Shown: positions 1 to 9,845, numbered from the stretch's first letter. The stretch: DNA of 64,000 bases from an uncultured Oscillospiraceae bacterium (GCA_947626315.1 CANQRQ010000001.1:62001-126000); one strand, 5' to 3'. The notes: generated by a model not told the origin, from the sequence alone. Numbers and translations are program-made.

Positions 1-957
1 ACCCCTGCATGACAATGCTGGGGACGGGCTGCTCCGGGTGTTCGATCTGTTCTACCAGCTTTTGCGCCGCCTGATAGCCCTTTTCAAAGCTGGGCTGGCG
101 CACGGTCGTGAGCCGGGGCGAGACGTACTTCGCCACCTCCGAATCGTCAAAGCTAATGACGGAAAGCCCCTCCGGGATGCGGATCCCCATCTCCCGGGCC
201 GCCTGGTAGACGGCAAACGCCACCGTATCGTTGAAGGCCAGAATGGCGGAAACTCTGTTCGGCTGATACAGCAGCTGCTTGGCCAGATTCAGGGCCTTCT
301 CCTCCGTGATATTGTCACAGGTCACAAAATATTCCTCCGGCGCGCTCAGCCCCGCTTCTGCCAGGGCGGCCCGGTATCCGTCGGCCCGTTTCTGACAGGA
401 GGAATAGTCCAGCGGCCCGCAGATGTAGCCGATACGCCTGTGCCCGAGGGTAATCAGGTGGCGGACGGCCTCCCGCGCCATGGAAAAATCGTCAATGTCG
501 ATTTTGCAAAAGGGCGCGGATTCCTTCAGGTAGTCGCCGATCAGCACGAAGGGATATTTTGTCCGGAGCAGCTCCGTGATCAGCGTACTGCTCTGCCGGA
601 TCCCCATCAGGATCGCCCCGTCGATCAGCCTGTCCCGGAACAGCTCCAGGCAGCGGTGGCTCTGATTGTTGATTTCCAAAACAAGGCGGAAATCCCGCTC
701 CTTGGCCACGGTACTGATGCCGATCATTGCGTTGAGATAGGTGTCGTTGACAAAGAAATACTCCGGGTCGTGGGAAATGACCAGGCCGATGGATTTGACC
801 TTTTCTCCCCTCTTCGGCGTGCGGGAATATCCTTCGCAGGCCTTTCGGATCTTTTCCATGGCCGCCTCGCTCACATAGCCGGAGCCGTTGAGCGCCCTTG
901 AGACTGTCGCGACCCCTACGCCCGCTTCCCTTGCTACGTCATAAATTGTTTTGCCCA
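1..957 (-). CDS. LacI-family transcriptional regulator (C-terminus truncated by window edge)
   Basis: Reverse-strand reading from ATG at 957: MGKTIYDVAREAGVGVATVSRALNGSGYVSEAAMEKIRKACEGY..., a classic LacI HTH, then a periplasmic-binding-like domain. Not in the ORF track because it has no stop within the window. Confidence 0.93.
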
Positions 958-966
958 TAGTCTGTT

Positions 967-2070
967 TTAATAATAGCGCATAAACGGATTCTGCTCTTCC
1001 GGCGTTTCCAGGTCCTTCGCCCAGCCGCAGCCCAGGCGCTGAGCGATCTGGACCAGGCCGAGCCAGGTTGCCTCCGGCAGTTCAATGCCCTTCTCGCTTC
1101 GGACCTTTTCAAAGGAGTACTCAAACTCTCCCGGCAGCAGGACCTCCCGGACGCCCGGCAGCGGGCGGGCGCTTTTGAAGAAGGCGCCGTGGGCGGCGCA
1201 CTGTGCCTCAAAAGCCTCCCGGCCGAAAAAGCCGTCCGGGTTGATTGCCAGCAGGAAGATCCCGCTTTCCGCCTCCGGCGGCCGGTTGTCCTTGATGCAG
1301 GTCCAATATTCGGTGTTGGCCAGGGCAATAGACAGGAGGTCTGTCATGATGCTGAGGCCGGAGCCCTTGGCGCCGCCGCTTATGCCGCCCAGGGGGAGCA
1401 TCGTACCCTGGGGCTCCCGGTAGAAGTCCATCGGGTCGGTGGTGTCGTTCCCCTCCGCGTCGCGGATCCAGCCCAGGGGAACCTGCTTTCCCTCCTGAAG
1501 GTAAGTCCGGACTTTTCCTTCGGCCACGACCGTTGTGGAGAAGTCCAGGAAGACCGGTTTGGCGCCCTTCCTCGGCGCGGCAAACGCGATGGGATTCGTA
1601 CCCAGCCGGGCCTCCGCCGCGCCCCAGGGGGCCAAGGGGCCGCTGTGATAGGCCGCCACGGCACACAGGCCGATCAGGCCCTGCTTTGCCAGGCCCTCTA
1701 CCCAGGCCCCGATTCTTCCGGCATGGTAAGCATGGAGGCTGACCGCGCAGGCCGTCATGGAGCGTTTTGCCTTTTCCGCCACCACCTCTACCATTTTTCT
1801 GCCTACAACTTGGCCGAAGTTGTGGTTCCCGTCGATGACGGCCGTCGTGTCCGTTTCTCTGACCACCTCGACAGGCGTATTGGGGACGATATTTCCGTTT
1901 TCTATTTCTTCCAGATATTGCGGGATCCTTATCACGCCGTGGGAATCGACTCCGTACAGGTTGGCTGTCACCAACTCGTCCATTACGATTTCGGCTTCCT
2001 GTCTGCATACGCCGGCCTTGAGGAAAATATCCGTGCCGTATTCAAACAGCTTTTCTTTTTTTATAAGCAT
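967..2070 (-). CDS. Ldh-family (malate/L-lactate/2,3-diketogulonate-type) NAD(P)-dependent oxidoreductase
   Basis: 367 aa; motifs VDSHGVIRIPQYLEEI, GAAEARLGTNPIAFAAP, GGAKGSGLSIMTDLLS typical of the Ldh_2/YiaK family. Confidence 0.9.
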   Translation of the reverse strand: MLIKKEKLFEYGTDIFLKAGVCRQEAEIVMDELVTANLYGVDSHGVIRIPQYLEEIENGNIVPNTPVEVVRETDTTAVIDGNHNFGQVVGRKMVEVVAEKAKRSMTACAVSLHAYHAGRIGAWVEGLAKQGLIGLCAVAAYHSGPLAPWGAAEARLGTNPIAFAAPRKGAKPVFLDFSTTVVAEGKVRTYLQEGKQVPLGWIRDAEGNDTTDPMDFYREPQGTMLPLGGISGGAKGSGLSIMTDLLSIALANTEYWTCIKDNRPPEAESGIFLLAINPDGFFGREAFEAQCAAHGAFFKSARPLPGVREVLLPGEFEYSFEKVRSEKGIELPEATWLGLVQIAQRLGCGWAKDLETPEEQNPFMRYY

Positions 2071-2146
2071 TTTTTCTCCTTATCCACCGGGGTGCCGGCA
2101 GAAAAAACGAGGTGCCCGCCCGGCTTTCTCTGCGGGCACCTCTTTC

Positions 2147-3430
2147 TTATCCGAGTAAATTGGGCAAAAACGTAACGGAAGCCGGGATATACGTGATAAT
2201 CAGCAGGGCAATGATTGCCGCCGCCACAAAAGGCAGAATCTGTTTATACAGAACGCTCAGCTCAATTTTTCCCACATTGGATACGATAAAGAGCATCATC
2301 CCCACCGGCGGGGTCAGCGTACCCACCATCAGATTGAAGCAGACCACCACGCCGAAATGGATCACATCAATGCCGTATTGGAGCGCCACCGGGTACAGGA
2401 TCGGCACCATGACCAGCAGAGCCGGAGAGGCATCCAGAAACATACCGACAAGCAGCAGCAGGACGTTCATCAGCAGCAGGAAGGCCCACTTGGAGTGCAC
2501 CAGGGTCATACAGGTCTCTGTAAAGATCCGGGCCAGCTGCAGGGTGGTGATCGCCCAGCCCATGGCAGAGGCGATGGCAATGATGAGCATAACGTTGGCG
2601 GCAGATTTTGCTGAACGGATGCAGCAGCGGATAAACTGCCGGATCGTCAGCTTTCTGCGGGCAAAGGCCACTACAATGGCATAGGTGGCGGCCAGGGCGC
2701 TGGACTCCACCGCCGTGCAGATCCCGAACACAATGCTCCCCATGATCAGCACCGGAAGGATCAGCGCCGGCAGTGTCTGAATAAGGGACCTCCCCAGCCG
2801 TTTCAGGGAAAACCTCTCCGAGCTTTTGGGGATATTGTTCCTGACCGCGTAGGAATAGCACAGGATCATATAGATAACGCCCAGTATGACCCCGGGGACG
2901 GCGCCGCCCAGAAACATCTTGGCAATAGAGACAGAACCCACGCAGCCCACAAACACGATCATAATGGTGGAGGGCGGGATGATAGGGCCGATGATTGCCG
3001 AGGCCGCCGTCACCGCGCAGGAAAAGTCCTTTGGGTAGCCGCCCTTTCTCATCAGGTCGATCTCGATGGGGCCCAGGCCGGAGGCGTCCGCCGCGGCGGA
3101 GCCGGACAGGCCGGCAAACAGCATGCTGGCCAGAACGTTGACATGGGCCAGGCCGCCCCGGATATGCCCGACGAGACAGTCGCAGAAGTTGACAATATCC
3201 TTTGTGATTTCCCCGTTGGACATGATCTCCGCCGTCAGGATGAACAGGAGAACACAGACATAGCTGTACATATCAATTCCGTTAAACAGCTTCTGGGGAA
3301 TGACGGAGTAATCTCCTCCCAGGGCCGCGAAGCTGACAATTGTCCACGCGCCCATGCCGATCGCTACCGGTATGCCTGTAAACAGGATGACCAGGAACAA
3401 CAGCAGCAGCAAAACCAATGTCAGGCTCAT
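2147..3430 (-). CDS. TRAP transporter large permease (DctM)
   Basis: 427 aa, multi-TM; LFAGLSGSAAADASGLGPIEIDLMRKGGYPKDFSCAVTAASAIIGPIIPPSTIMI motif. Confidence 0.95.
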   Translation of the reverse strand: MSLTLVLLLLLFLVILFTGIPVAIGMGAWTIVSFAALGGDYSVIPQKLFNGIDMYSYVCVLLFILTAEIMSNGEITKDIVNFCDCLVGHIRGGLAHVNVLASMLFAGLSGSAAADASGLGPIEIDLMRKGGYPKDFSCAVTAASAIIGPIIPPSTIMIVFVGCVGSVSIAKMFLGGAVPGVILGVIYMILCYSYAVRNNIPKSSERFSLKRLGRSLIQTLPALILPVLIMGSIVFGICTAVESSALAATYAIVVAFARRKLTIRQFIRCCIRSAKSAANVMLIIAIASAMGWAITTLQLARIFTETCMTLVHSKWAFLLLMNVLLLLVGMFLDASPALLVMVPILYPVALQYGIDVIHFGVVVCFNLMVGTLTPPVGMMLFIVSNVGKIELSVLYKQILPFVAAAIIALLIITYIPASVTFLPNLLG

Positions 3431-4005
3431 TGTCCGCCCTCCTCTTCAGGCTCTTCCTGCCAGAACAGCTTTCTTCCCTTTCCCGCCTGAAAAGGCTCCA
3501 GTTCTCCGCTGAGAACGCCAATCAGTTCAATCACGCTCTCAAGAGCCATAAGGACCGCTCCGACCACCGGGGCCAGATACACGATGTTCCCCGGCCATTT
3601 CAGCATCGAGGTCTTAAAGGCCCGCATGACGTGGGAATAGACGATGCCATACCGGATGACCACGAAATAGAACACAAAGGTCATGGCGCAGGTGAGCAGG
3701 TAGAGCAGCATACGGGCTTTTTTTCCAAGCCGCGTATAGAGGATGTCCACCCGCGCCATGGAGCCTTCGCGCAGGCACATGGCAATCGCCAGATAGGCAT
3801 TCCAGATCATCAGATATCTGGACAGCTCGTCAGTAAAATGAATGGAGATATCGGATATCTTGCAGAGTACATAACGGTTCAGAACCTGCAGCAGGACCAC
3901 CAGGATACTGGCGACCACCATGCCGGCCACAAGAATTCCGATCGCCTTAAGCAAGCAGTCCGAGACTTTATTCAGCTTCTGATAGAATTTCCGCAAGGTC
4001 TGCAT
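3427..4005 (-). CDS. TRAP transporter small permease (DctQ)
   Basis: 192 aa, about 4 TM; DELSRYLMIWNAYLAIAMCLREGSMARVDIL; overlaps dctM by 4 nt. Confidence 0.92.
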   Translation of the reverse strand: MQTLRKFYQKLNKVSDCLLKAIGILVAGMVVASILVVLLQVLNRYVLCKISDISIHFTDELSRYLMIWNAYLAIAMCLREGSMARVDILYTRLGKKARMLLYLLTCAMTFVFYFVVIRYGIVYSHVMRAFKTSMLKWPGNIVYLAPVVGAVLMALESVIELIGVLSGELEPFQAGKGRKLFWQEEPEEEGGQ

Positions 4006-4024
4006 GATCCTCCTCCGCAGGGGT

Positions 4025-5140
4025 TCAGCCTCTGAGGGCCTCCACGCTCGTCAGGAATTCGTCTACGATCTCGTCGCCCAGCGCCCCGCGCAGATACTCC
4101 TCGCAGGCAGGGCCGTAAGCGTTGTGCCAGTCGGCCAGTTCTTCCTCCGTGGGATAGTAGATGCTCATGCCCGCGTCAAGGAAGGTCTGCGCGCCGGACT
4201 CGGTAATGGCGTCCACAACCTCCCGGGCAAGGCCGGTGCAGTATTCGTTCGCATCCAGAATGATCTGCTGGTAGTCCGCCGGCAGGCTGTTGAAGAAGCT
4301 GGAGCTCATATAGTAGATGTTGACGCTGGGGCTGTGGCCGTCCATGACCATGTACTTGTGCACTTCATAGGTGCCGTCCTGGAGGATGTTGGTGATCGTG
4401 TTCTCATGACCGTCGATCACGCCGTTCTGCATGGCCGTATAGACCTCGGAGCCCGCCATCACAACAGGGCTGGCGCTCAGGGACTCCACCATGACGGTAT
4501 AGATATCGCTGCCAAGAACACGGAAGATCATGCCGGCCGCGTCATCCTTGGTCTTGAGTTCCTTTTTGACGGAGGTAAAATTCCGCAGACCCTTGGAGGC
4601 GCCGCCCAGGACCTTGATGCCGGAGGAAGCCTCCTGCGCGTCGAACATCTCGCGGGCAAAGTCGCTGTCAATGATGGCGTTTACCTCATCGGAGTTGTTA
4701 AAAGCGCCCGGCATAAGGAAAACCTGCGCCTTCGGCTCGAAGTTGCTGAGCAGGGACAGGTCGTAGATGCCCATCTCCACGGTGCCGGCCGCGATGGCCG
4801 TGATAACCTCATTTTCCGTCCCCAGAGAGGAGGAGGGATAGAGCTCCACGGTTATGCCGCCGTCCGTGGCATCCTCCACATACTCCTTGAACGTCTCCGC
4901 GTACATGATTTCCGCTGACTCGGTTCTGTCCAGTCCGCCGGGAGCATAACCGATCTTGATGGTGTAGGCCGCCGCGCCTTCATCCGCCGGGGCCTCGGCC
5001 GGGGCTTCGGTGGCGGGCGCCGCCTCTTCCGCGGGGGCTTCAGCGGCGGGCGCGGAGCTGCTGCCGCCGCAGCCGGCCAGTGCGCCGGCCAGCATCAGCA
5101 CCATTAACGCGAGAGCCAGAAGTCTTTTGCTGTTTTTCAT
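4025..5140 (-). CDS. TRAP transporter substrate-binding lipoprotein (DctP)
   Basis: Lipobox LAGALAGCGG, Ala/Pro/Glu-rich linker, then a DctP-fold domain (ETFKEYVEDATDGGITVELYPSSSLGTENEVI). Confidence 0.95.
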   Translation of the reverse strand: MKNSKRLLALALMVLMLAGALAGCGGSSSAPAAEAPAEEAAPATEAPAEAPADEGAAAYTIKIGYAPGGLDRTESAEIMYAETFKEYVEDATDGGITVELYPSSSLGTENEVITAIAAGTVEMGIYDLSLLSNFEPKAQVFLMPGAFNNSDEVNAIIDSDFAREMFDAQEASSGIKVLGGASKGLRNFTSVKKELKTKDDAAGMIFRVLGSDIYTVMVESLSASPVVMAGSEVYTAMQNGVIDGHENTITNILQDGTYEVHKYMVMDGHSPSVNIYYMSSSFFNSLPADYQQIILDANEYCTGLAREVVDAITESGAQTFLDAGMSIYYPTEEELADWHNAYGPACEEYLRGALGDEIVDEFLTSVEALRG

Positions 5141-5217
5141 TTTGCTTTCTCCTTTCGGTTGAAAAATTGATAAATTATCTTATCAGGCTGGCGCCTGATG
5201 AAGCCAATGACGGCGCT

Positions 5218-6003
5218 TTACCGGAGCTTTTCGATCACGTTCCCGGCGATCTGCCCCAGGGCGTTTTGCATATGGAACATATCGCTGCCCATGATCAGCA
5301 TATTTACCCCCTTGTCGATCAGGGCCCGGGCATTTTCCAGGGTGGGCGGCAGAGCGGGGGCCATGATTCCGATGCCGCGGGGCGCGGCCTTACGCACGAT
5401 CTGTTGAAGGACCTGGTCCGTGCTCTGCCCCTCCATATCATAAAACGTGGGTGAGTTGGTGGACATGGAATAGTCCGCCGGGCCAAAGTTGATTGCGTCC
5501 AGCCCCTCCACGGAGAGGATCTCGTCCAGGTTGTCCGTAAACTCAAAATCCTCTGCCATGGGAATGATCATTTCCGTCTCCAGACTGTGTTGGATATAGG
5601 CCAGATTGTCCACGCCCACGCCATATCTGGCAGAGCGGACCGTCATATCAAAGCCCCGGCGTCCCTTGGGCGGCAGCTTCCCGGCGCGTACACAGAGCTC
5701 CGCATCCTCCTTGGTCCGCACATGGGGGATGATCACGCCCTCCGCTCCCATCTCAAGGGCCTTGCGGATCTCTATCATATCCGGCCGTGTGACCCGGACA
5801 AGCGGGCTGACTCCAGCGAAACGGGCCGCCAGGACCGCCTCCCGCAGGGCGGTCACCTCCCAGGGGCAGTGTTCAGCGTCGATAAAGGCAAAATCGAACC
5901 CGTAGTATCCCAGACACTCCACCAGAGGCGGAAAATTGCTGTAAAGCGTCATTCCAAAAACGGGGCCTTTGGCCATTTTCTCCTTCAATGTGTTGCGCAG
6001 CAT
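5218..6003 (-). CDS. HpcH/HpaI aldolase/citrate lyase family protein
   Basis: 261 aa; DFAFIDAEHCPWEVTALREAVLAARFAGVSPLVRVTRPD, GAEGVIIPHVRTKEDAE. Confidence 0.9.
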   Translation of the reverse strand: MLRNTLKEKMAKGPVFGMTLYSNFPPLVECLGYYGFDFAFIDAEHCPWEVTALREAVLAARFAGVSPLVRVTRPDMIEIRKALEMGAEGVIIPHVRTKEDAELCVRAGKLPPKGRRGFDMTVRSARYGVGVDNLAYIQHSLETEMIIPMAEDFEFTDNLDEILSVEGLDAINFGPADYSMSTNSPTFYDMEGQSTDQVLQQIVRKAAPRGIGIMAPALPPTLENARALIDKGVNMLIMGSDMFHMQNALGQIAGNVIEKLR

Positions 6004-6052
6004 AGGGAGCCCTCCCCCTTTTATATCAGATTAGTTCCTTATTTCTGGCTTT

Positions 6053-6081
6053 AGAATAAAATATTAGCGCTTTTTTGTCAA
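6053..6081 (-). promoter_or_regulatory. Putative sigma-A promoter with LacI-type operator in the spacer
   Basis: Minus strand TTGACA-(17 nt AAAAAGCGCTAATATTT)-TATTCT; the AGCGCT core lies within the spacer, upstream of the aldolase-TRAP-Ldh-LacI operon. Confidence 0.6.
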
Positions 6082-6309
6082 TAAAGTTCCATTTGTTCCT
6101 TATTTCAGCATAAGATTACGGCAAATTGCCCAAAAATCCGACCTCCATTTTTTATCCATTCCACAGCTTGTTCCACATTGTTTCATGTTCGTTCCCTTTT
6201 TCTCCACCTGTTTTCACAAATCGGCTCTTTTTCTTCCCGCGTGGACGGCGCGGAGCTGAGCCTTTTTAGTATGCGCCATATGTCCGGCCGTATGAACAGG
6301 CGCAGAAAA

Positions 6310-6346
6310 ACCGCCGGCATATCTTTCAAACAGATACACCGACGGT
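6310..6346 (-). terminator. Predicted intrinsic terminator downstream of AEC permease
   Basis: Minus strand ACCGTCGGTGTATCT..AGATATGCCGGCGGT followed by TTTTC. Confidence 0.6.
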
Positions 6347-6363
6347 TTCAAACAGCCTTTTGT

Positions 6364-7302
6364 TCAGAAGGCGCTCAGGCTCTTCAGCAGGAAGCTCCAG
6401 AGAAAGATGGTAAAGGGGCAGAGGGCGCTGGTGAGCACCACTGCGTCCCCGGCCAGCTCCGCGTCCCCGCCCATCTGCTGGGCCATGGTGAAGGAGGCAA
6501 TGGCCGCGGGCGCCGCGAACACAGAGATCAGCCCCGCGATCTCCACGCCCCGCAGCCCCAGCAGATAGGCCGCGGCCAGGAACAGGCCCGGCATCACCAG
6601 CAGGCGGCCCACTGTGATCAGCGTCAGCTCCTGGCGCTGCCGGCCCAGGCTGTCAAAGCGGAAAAAGGCCCCCAGCAGGAAGATCATCAGGGGGCTGGCC
6701 ATATTGGCCAGGCTCTCCACCGGGGACGCCAGCGGCTCCGGGAGCCGCCAGCCGAAGACGGCGAACAGCAGCCCCGCCGCGCAGCCGAGGATCAGCGGGT
6801 TTTTCAGGATATCCCGGAAAATCCGGCCCGGGTCCGGCTTTTTCCCGTTGAACACCGACAGGATCAGCACCGCTGCCACGTTGTTGAGGGGCACCACCGC
6901 CGCCAGCAGCACCGCCACGGCGGAAACATCCGCCCCCTGCATCAGGGAGGCGGCCAGGGGCATGCCGATAATGGCCACGTTGGAGCGGCACAGCCCCTGG
7001 ATCACCACCCCCTGCTTGCGCTTGTCCCGGACCAGGGGCAGGGTGACGGCGATGCTGAGCGCGATCATCAGCAGGATCGCCGCCAGGGCAAAGAGGATCA
7101 GCCTGGGCCGCAGGGCGGAGGAGAGCTCCGCCCGGTAGATGTCGTTAAACAGCGTCACCGGCAGAAAGGCCGTGAAGGCCAGCTTGTTGATTTTGAAAAT
7201 GTCGCTCTCGTTCAGCAGGCCGCCGCGCCGGGCCATATAGCCCGCCGCCAGAATGACAAAAATGGGAAAGACCGCGTTGAAGCAGATCAGGAAATTCTCC
7301 AC
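6364..7302 (-). CDS. AEC (auxin efflux carrier) family permease
   Basis: Multi-TM; FLICFNAVFPIFVILAAGYMARRGGLLNESDIFKINKLAF N-terminus. Most likely start is GTG at 7302 (VENFLICF) rather than the track's upstream ATG. Confidence 0.85.
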   Translation of the reverse strand: MENFLICFNAVFPIFVILAAGYMARRGGLLNESDIFKINKLAFTAFLPVTLFNDIYRAELSSALRPRLILFALAAILLMIALSIAVTLPLVRDKRKQGVVIQGLCRSNVAIIGMPLAASLMQGADVSAVAVLLAAVVPLNNVAAVLILSVFNGKKPDPGRIFRDILKNPLILGCAAGLLFAVFGWRLPEPLASPVESLANMASPLMIFLLGAFFRFDSLGRQRQELTLITVGRLLVMPGLFLAAAYLLGLRGVEIAGLISVFAAPAAIASFTMAQQMGGDAELAGDAVVLTSALCPFTIFLWSFLLKSLSAF

Positions 7303-7502
7303 AGAAAGCCACCCGATTCCCGATAATTCTATATCCGTTATAGCAAAAAGCCGGGGACTTGTAAAGCACGGATTTTTCCGGCCGTCCTGCCTGCTTCGCT
7401 CTTGCAAGGCCGCGCCGCTTCCCTTATAATAAACCAAAAGGCTGTCCGCTTTCCAGGACCTCCCGGATTCCGGAAAACGGCCGCCGTCAAGGAGGAGTTT
7501 CC

Positions 7503-8699
7503 ATGCAGTACGATTTTACCACCGTCCTGGACCGGAGCGGCCGGGACTGTCTCGCCGCCAACACCATCCCTTTCCCCGGCGCGCAGGTACAGGAGGGCTT
7601 TGATCCCATCCCCATGTGGATCGCGGACATGAGTTATCCCACCGCCCCGCCGGTGCTGGAGGCTATGGAGAAGCGCCTGGCCTTTCCCAACCTGGGCTAC
7701 TTTCCGCTGACGGAGGAATATTATCAGAGCATCCTCTCCTGGCAGCGGCGGCGAAACGGCGTGGAGGGCCTGGAGGCGGAGCACATCGGCTATGAAAACG
7801 GGGTGCTGGGGGGCGTCAGCTCCGCGGTGCAGGCCTTCAGCAGCCAGGGAGAAAAGCTCCTGCTCCATTCCCCCACCTATGTGGGCTTCACCCACACGCT
7901 GGAGGCCCTGGGCCGCCCCGTTGTCCACAGCCCCCTGGTGCGGGACGAACAGGGCGTCTGGCGCATGGACTATGAGGACATGGACCGGAAGCTGAAGGAG
8001 CACCAGATCCATCTGGCCATCTTCTGTTCTCCGCACAATCCCTGCGGCCGCGTCTGGGAGCGCTGGGAGATCGAGAAGGCCCTGGAGGTCTACGCCGCCA
8101 ACGACTGCATCGTGCTCTCAGACGAGATCTGGTCGGACATCATCATGCCCGGGTACCGGCATATCCCCACCCAGTCCGTCTCCCAGGACGCCCGGAACCG
8201 GGTAGTGGCCTTCTATTCCCCCAGCAAGACCTTCAGCCTGGCCGGGCTGATCGGCTCCTACCACATTATTTATAACCCCGGTCTGCGCCACCGGGTGAGC
8301 CACCAGGGGCGGCTCAGCGGCTACAACAGCTGCAACGTCCTCTCCATGCACGGGCTGATCGGCGCCTACAGCCCGGAGGGGGAGGCCTGGGCGGAGCAGA
8401 TGTGCCGGGCGGTGGATGAAAACCTGGCCTGCGCCTGCGCGTTTTTCCGGGAGCAGGTCCCCGGCGTCCGGGTCATGCGCCCCCAGGGGACCTACATGCT
8501 GTTTCTGGACTGCGGCCCCTGGTGCCGGGAGCACGGCGTGAGTATCCGGGAGCTCCAACTGAGGGGCGTGGGCGTAGGCGTCATCTGGCAGAACGGGGAG
8601 GACTTCATCTGGCCCGACACCATCCGCATGAATCTGGCCCTGCCCAAATCCCGGCTGGAGGAGGCCCTGTCCCGGCTGAAAAAATATGTGTTTATCTAA
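7503..8699 (+). CDS. PLP-dependent aminotransferase, MalY/PatB (cystathionine beta-lyase) type
   Basis: 398 aa; MWIADMSYPTAPPVLEAMEKRL, FCSPHNPCGRVWERWEIEKALEV, SPSKTFSLAGL (PLP Lys). Confidence 0.93.
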   Translation: MQYDFTTVLDRSGRDCLAANTIPFPGAQVQEGFDPIPMWIADMSYPTAPPVLEAMEKRLAFPNLGYFPLTEEYYQSILSWQRRRNGVEGLEAEHIGYENGVLGGVSSAVQAFSSQGEKLLLHSPTYVGFTHTLEALGRPVVHSPLVRDEQGVWRMDYEDMDRKLKEHQIHLAIFCSPHNPCGRVWERWEIEKALEVYAANDCIVLSDEIWSDIIMPGYRHIPTQSVSQDARNRVVAFYSPSKTFSLAGLIGSYHIIYNPGLRHRVSHQGRLSGYNSCNVLSMHGLIGAYSPEGEAWAEQMCRAVDENLACACAFFREQVPGVRVMRPQGTYMLFLDCGPWCREHGVSIRELQLRGVGVGVIWQNGEDFIWPDTIRMNLALPKSRLEEALSRLKKYVFI

Positions 8700-8710
8700 A
8701 ACCATAGATA

Positions 8711-8743
8711 GAAATCCCCGGCGCGTTTCGCGCCGGGGATTTC
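8711..8743. terminator. Bidirectional terminator between convergent genes
   Basis: Perfect palindrome GAAATCCCCGGCGCG-TTT-CGCGCCGGGGATTTC. Confidence 0.75.
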
Positions 8744-8763
8744 AAGTCAATCAGAGTCAATTA

Positions 8764-9393
8764 TTAGATCAGGATGCACTTCTTGGGGCAGGCCTCGGCG
8801 CAGGTGCCGCAGCCCACGCACTTGTCCTCGTCCAGGGTCCAGGTCTTGGCCGCCCGGTCCACCTCCAGCGCCCCGGCGGGGCACTTTTTGGCGCAGAGGG
8901 TGCAGTAGACGCACTTGGACGGGTCGTTGACCGGCTTGCCGTCATCCCGGGGCTTCACCGGCGCGGCGCCGGCCGCGGGTGCCGCCGCGGGGGCGGCGGG
9001 CTTGGGCGGGGCGGGCTTCTTCACCGGCGGCTTTTTGATGAAGCTGCCGCTGACCAGAAGATCCTCTTCCTTGGTGGCCACCATATGGTAGTCCCCGGTG
9101 AACTCGATGGCGTGGCGGCTGCAGAAGTCCGCGCAAGTGGCGCAGAAGGTGCAGGAGCCCAGGTTAAAGGTCATGGTGATCTTCTCGCCCTCTTCCACCT
9201 TCTCCGAGCTGCGGGTGATGGCGTTGCCGGAGCAGACCCGCTCGCACATGCCGCAGTTGATGCACAGCTCCGGATGGTAAACGATCCTTCCCCGGTAGTG
9301 GGGCGCCGCCTCGCTGGGGACGGCGGGGTACATGGCGCAGCTGGTCTTGCTGAAGAGCTGCTTTACCGCCTCTTTGACAAACGGAAAGTCCAT
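8764..9393 (-). CDS. [NiFe] hydrogenase 4Fe-4S subunit (MbhN/EchF-like) fused via a Pro/Ala linker to a second 2[4Fe-4S] ferredoxin domain
   Basis: Four CxxCxxCxxxC motifs: CINCGMCERVC, CTFCATCADFC, CVYCTLCAKKC, CVGCGTCAEAC; linker PPVKKPAPPKPAAPAAAPAAGAAPVKP. Confidence 0.9.
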   Translation of the reverse strand: MDFPFVKEAVKQLFSKTSCAMYPAVPSEAAPHYRGRIVYHPELCINCGMCERVCSGNAITRSSEKVEEGEKITMTFNLGSCTFCATCADFCSRHAIEFTGDYHMVATKEEDLLVSGSFIKKPPVKKPAPPKPAAPAAAPAAGAAPVKPRDDGKPVNDPSKCVYCTLCAKKCPAGALEVDRAAKTWTLDEDKCVGCGTCAEACPKKCILI

Positions 9394-9833
9394 TACTTCG
9401 CCTCCCTCTTCTCTTTCAGGATTTTGGTGGCCAGGGCCAGGCCGTCGATCACCGCCTGGGGCTTGGGGGCGCAGCCGGCCACGTCCACGTCCACATGGAC
9501 GTACTTGCTCAGGGGGCCGGCCACAGAGTAGCTGCCCTTGAACACGTTGCCGGACTGGGGGCAGGAGCCCATGGTGACGATGCAGCGGGGCTCGGGCACC
9601 TGGGAGATGGCCCGAAGGACCCGGGGCAGAGACTGGGTCGTGACCGGGCCGGTGACCACCACGATGTCCGCGTGGCGGGGGCTGCCCGCCAGCTTGAAGC
9701 CCAGACGCTCCGCGTCGTAGCGGGGAGTCAGCACGGAGACCAGCTCGATATCGCAGCCGTTGCAGGAGCCGGCGTTGATGTGGAAGAGCCAGGGGGATTT
9801 GCCCATGCTCTCCGCAATGAGTTTTTTAAACAT
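9393..9833 (-). CDS. [NiFe] hydrogenase small subunit (NuoB/MbhJ/EchC-like)
   Basis: GSCNGCDIELVSVLTPRYDAERLGFKLAGSPRHADIVVVTGPVT, MGSCPQSG, VAGCAPKPQ proximal-cluster cysteines. Confidence 0.93.
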   Translation of the reverse strand: MFKKLIAESMGKSPWLFHINAGSCNGCDIELVSVLTPRYDAERLGFKLAGSPRHADIVVVTGPVTTQSLPRVLRAISQVPEPRCIVTMGSCPQSGNVFKGSYSVAGPLSKYVHVDVDVAGCAPKPQAVIDGLALATKILKEKREAK

Positions 9834-9845
9834 AGTCGCCCCTCC

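Noticed and set aside
38-901. 287-aa plus-strand ORF at window start
   Set aside because: Antisense to the LacI-family gene, whose minus-strand HTH is unmistakable.
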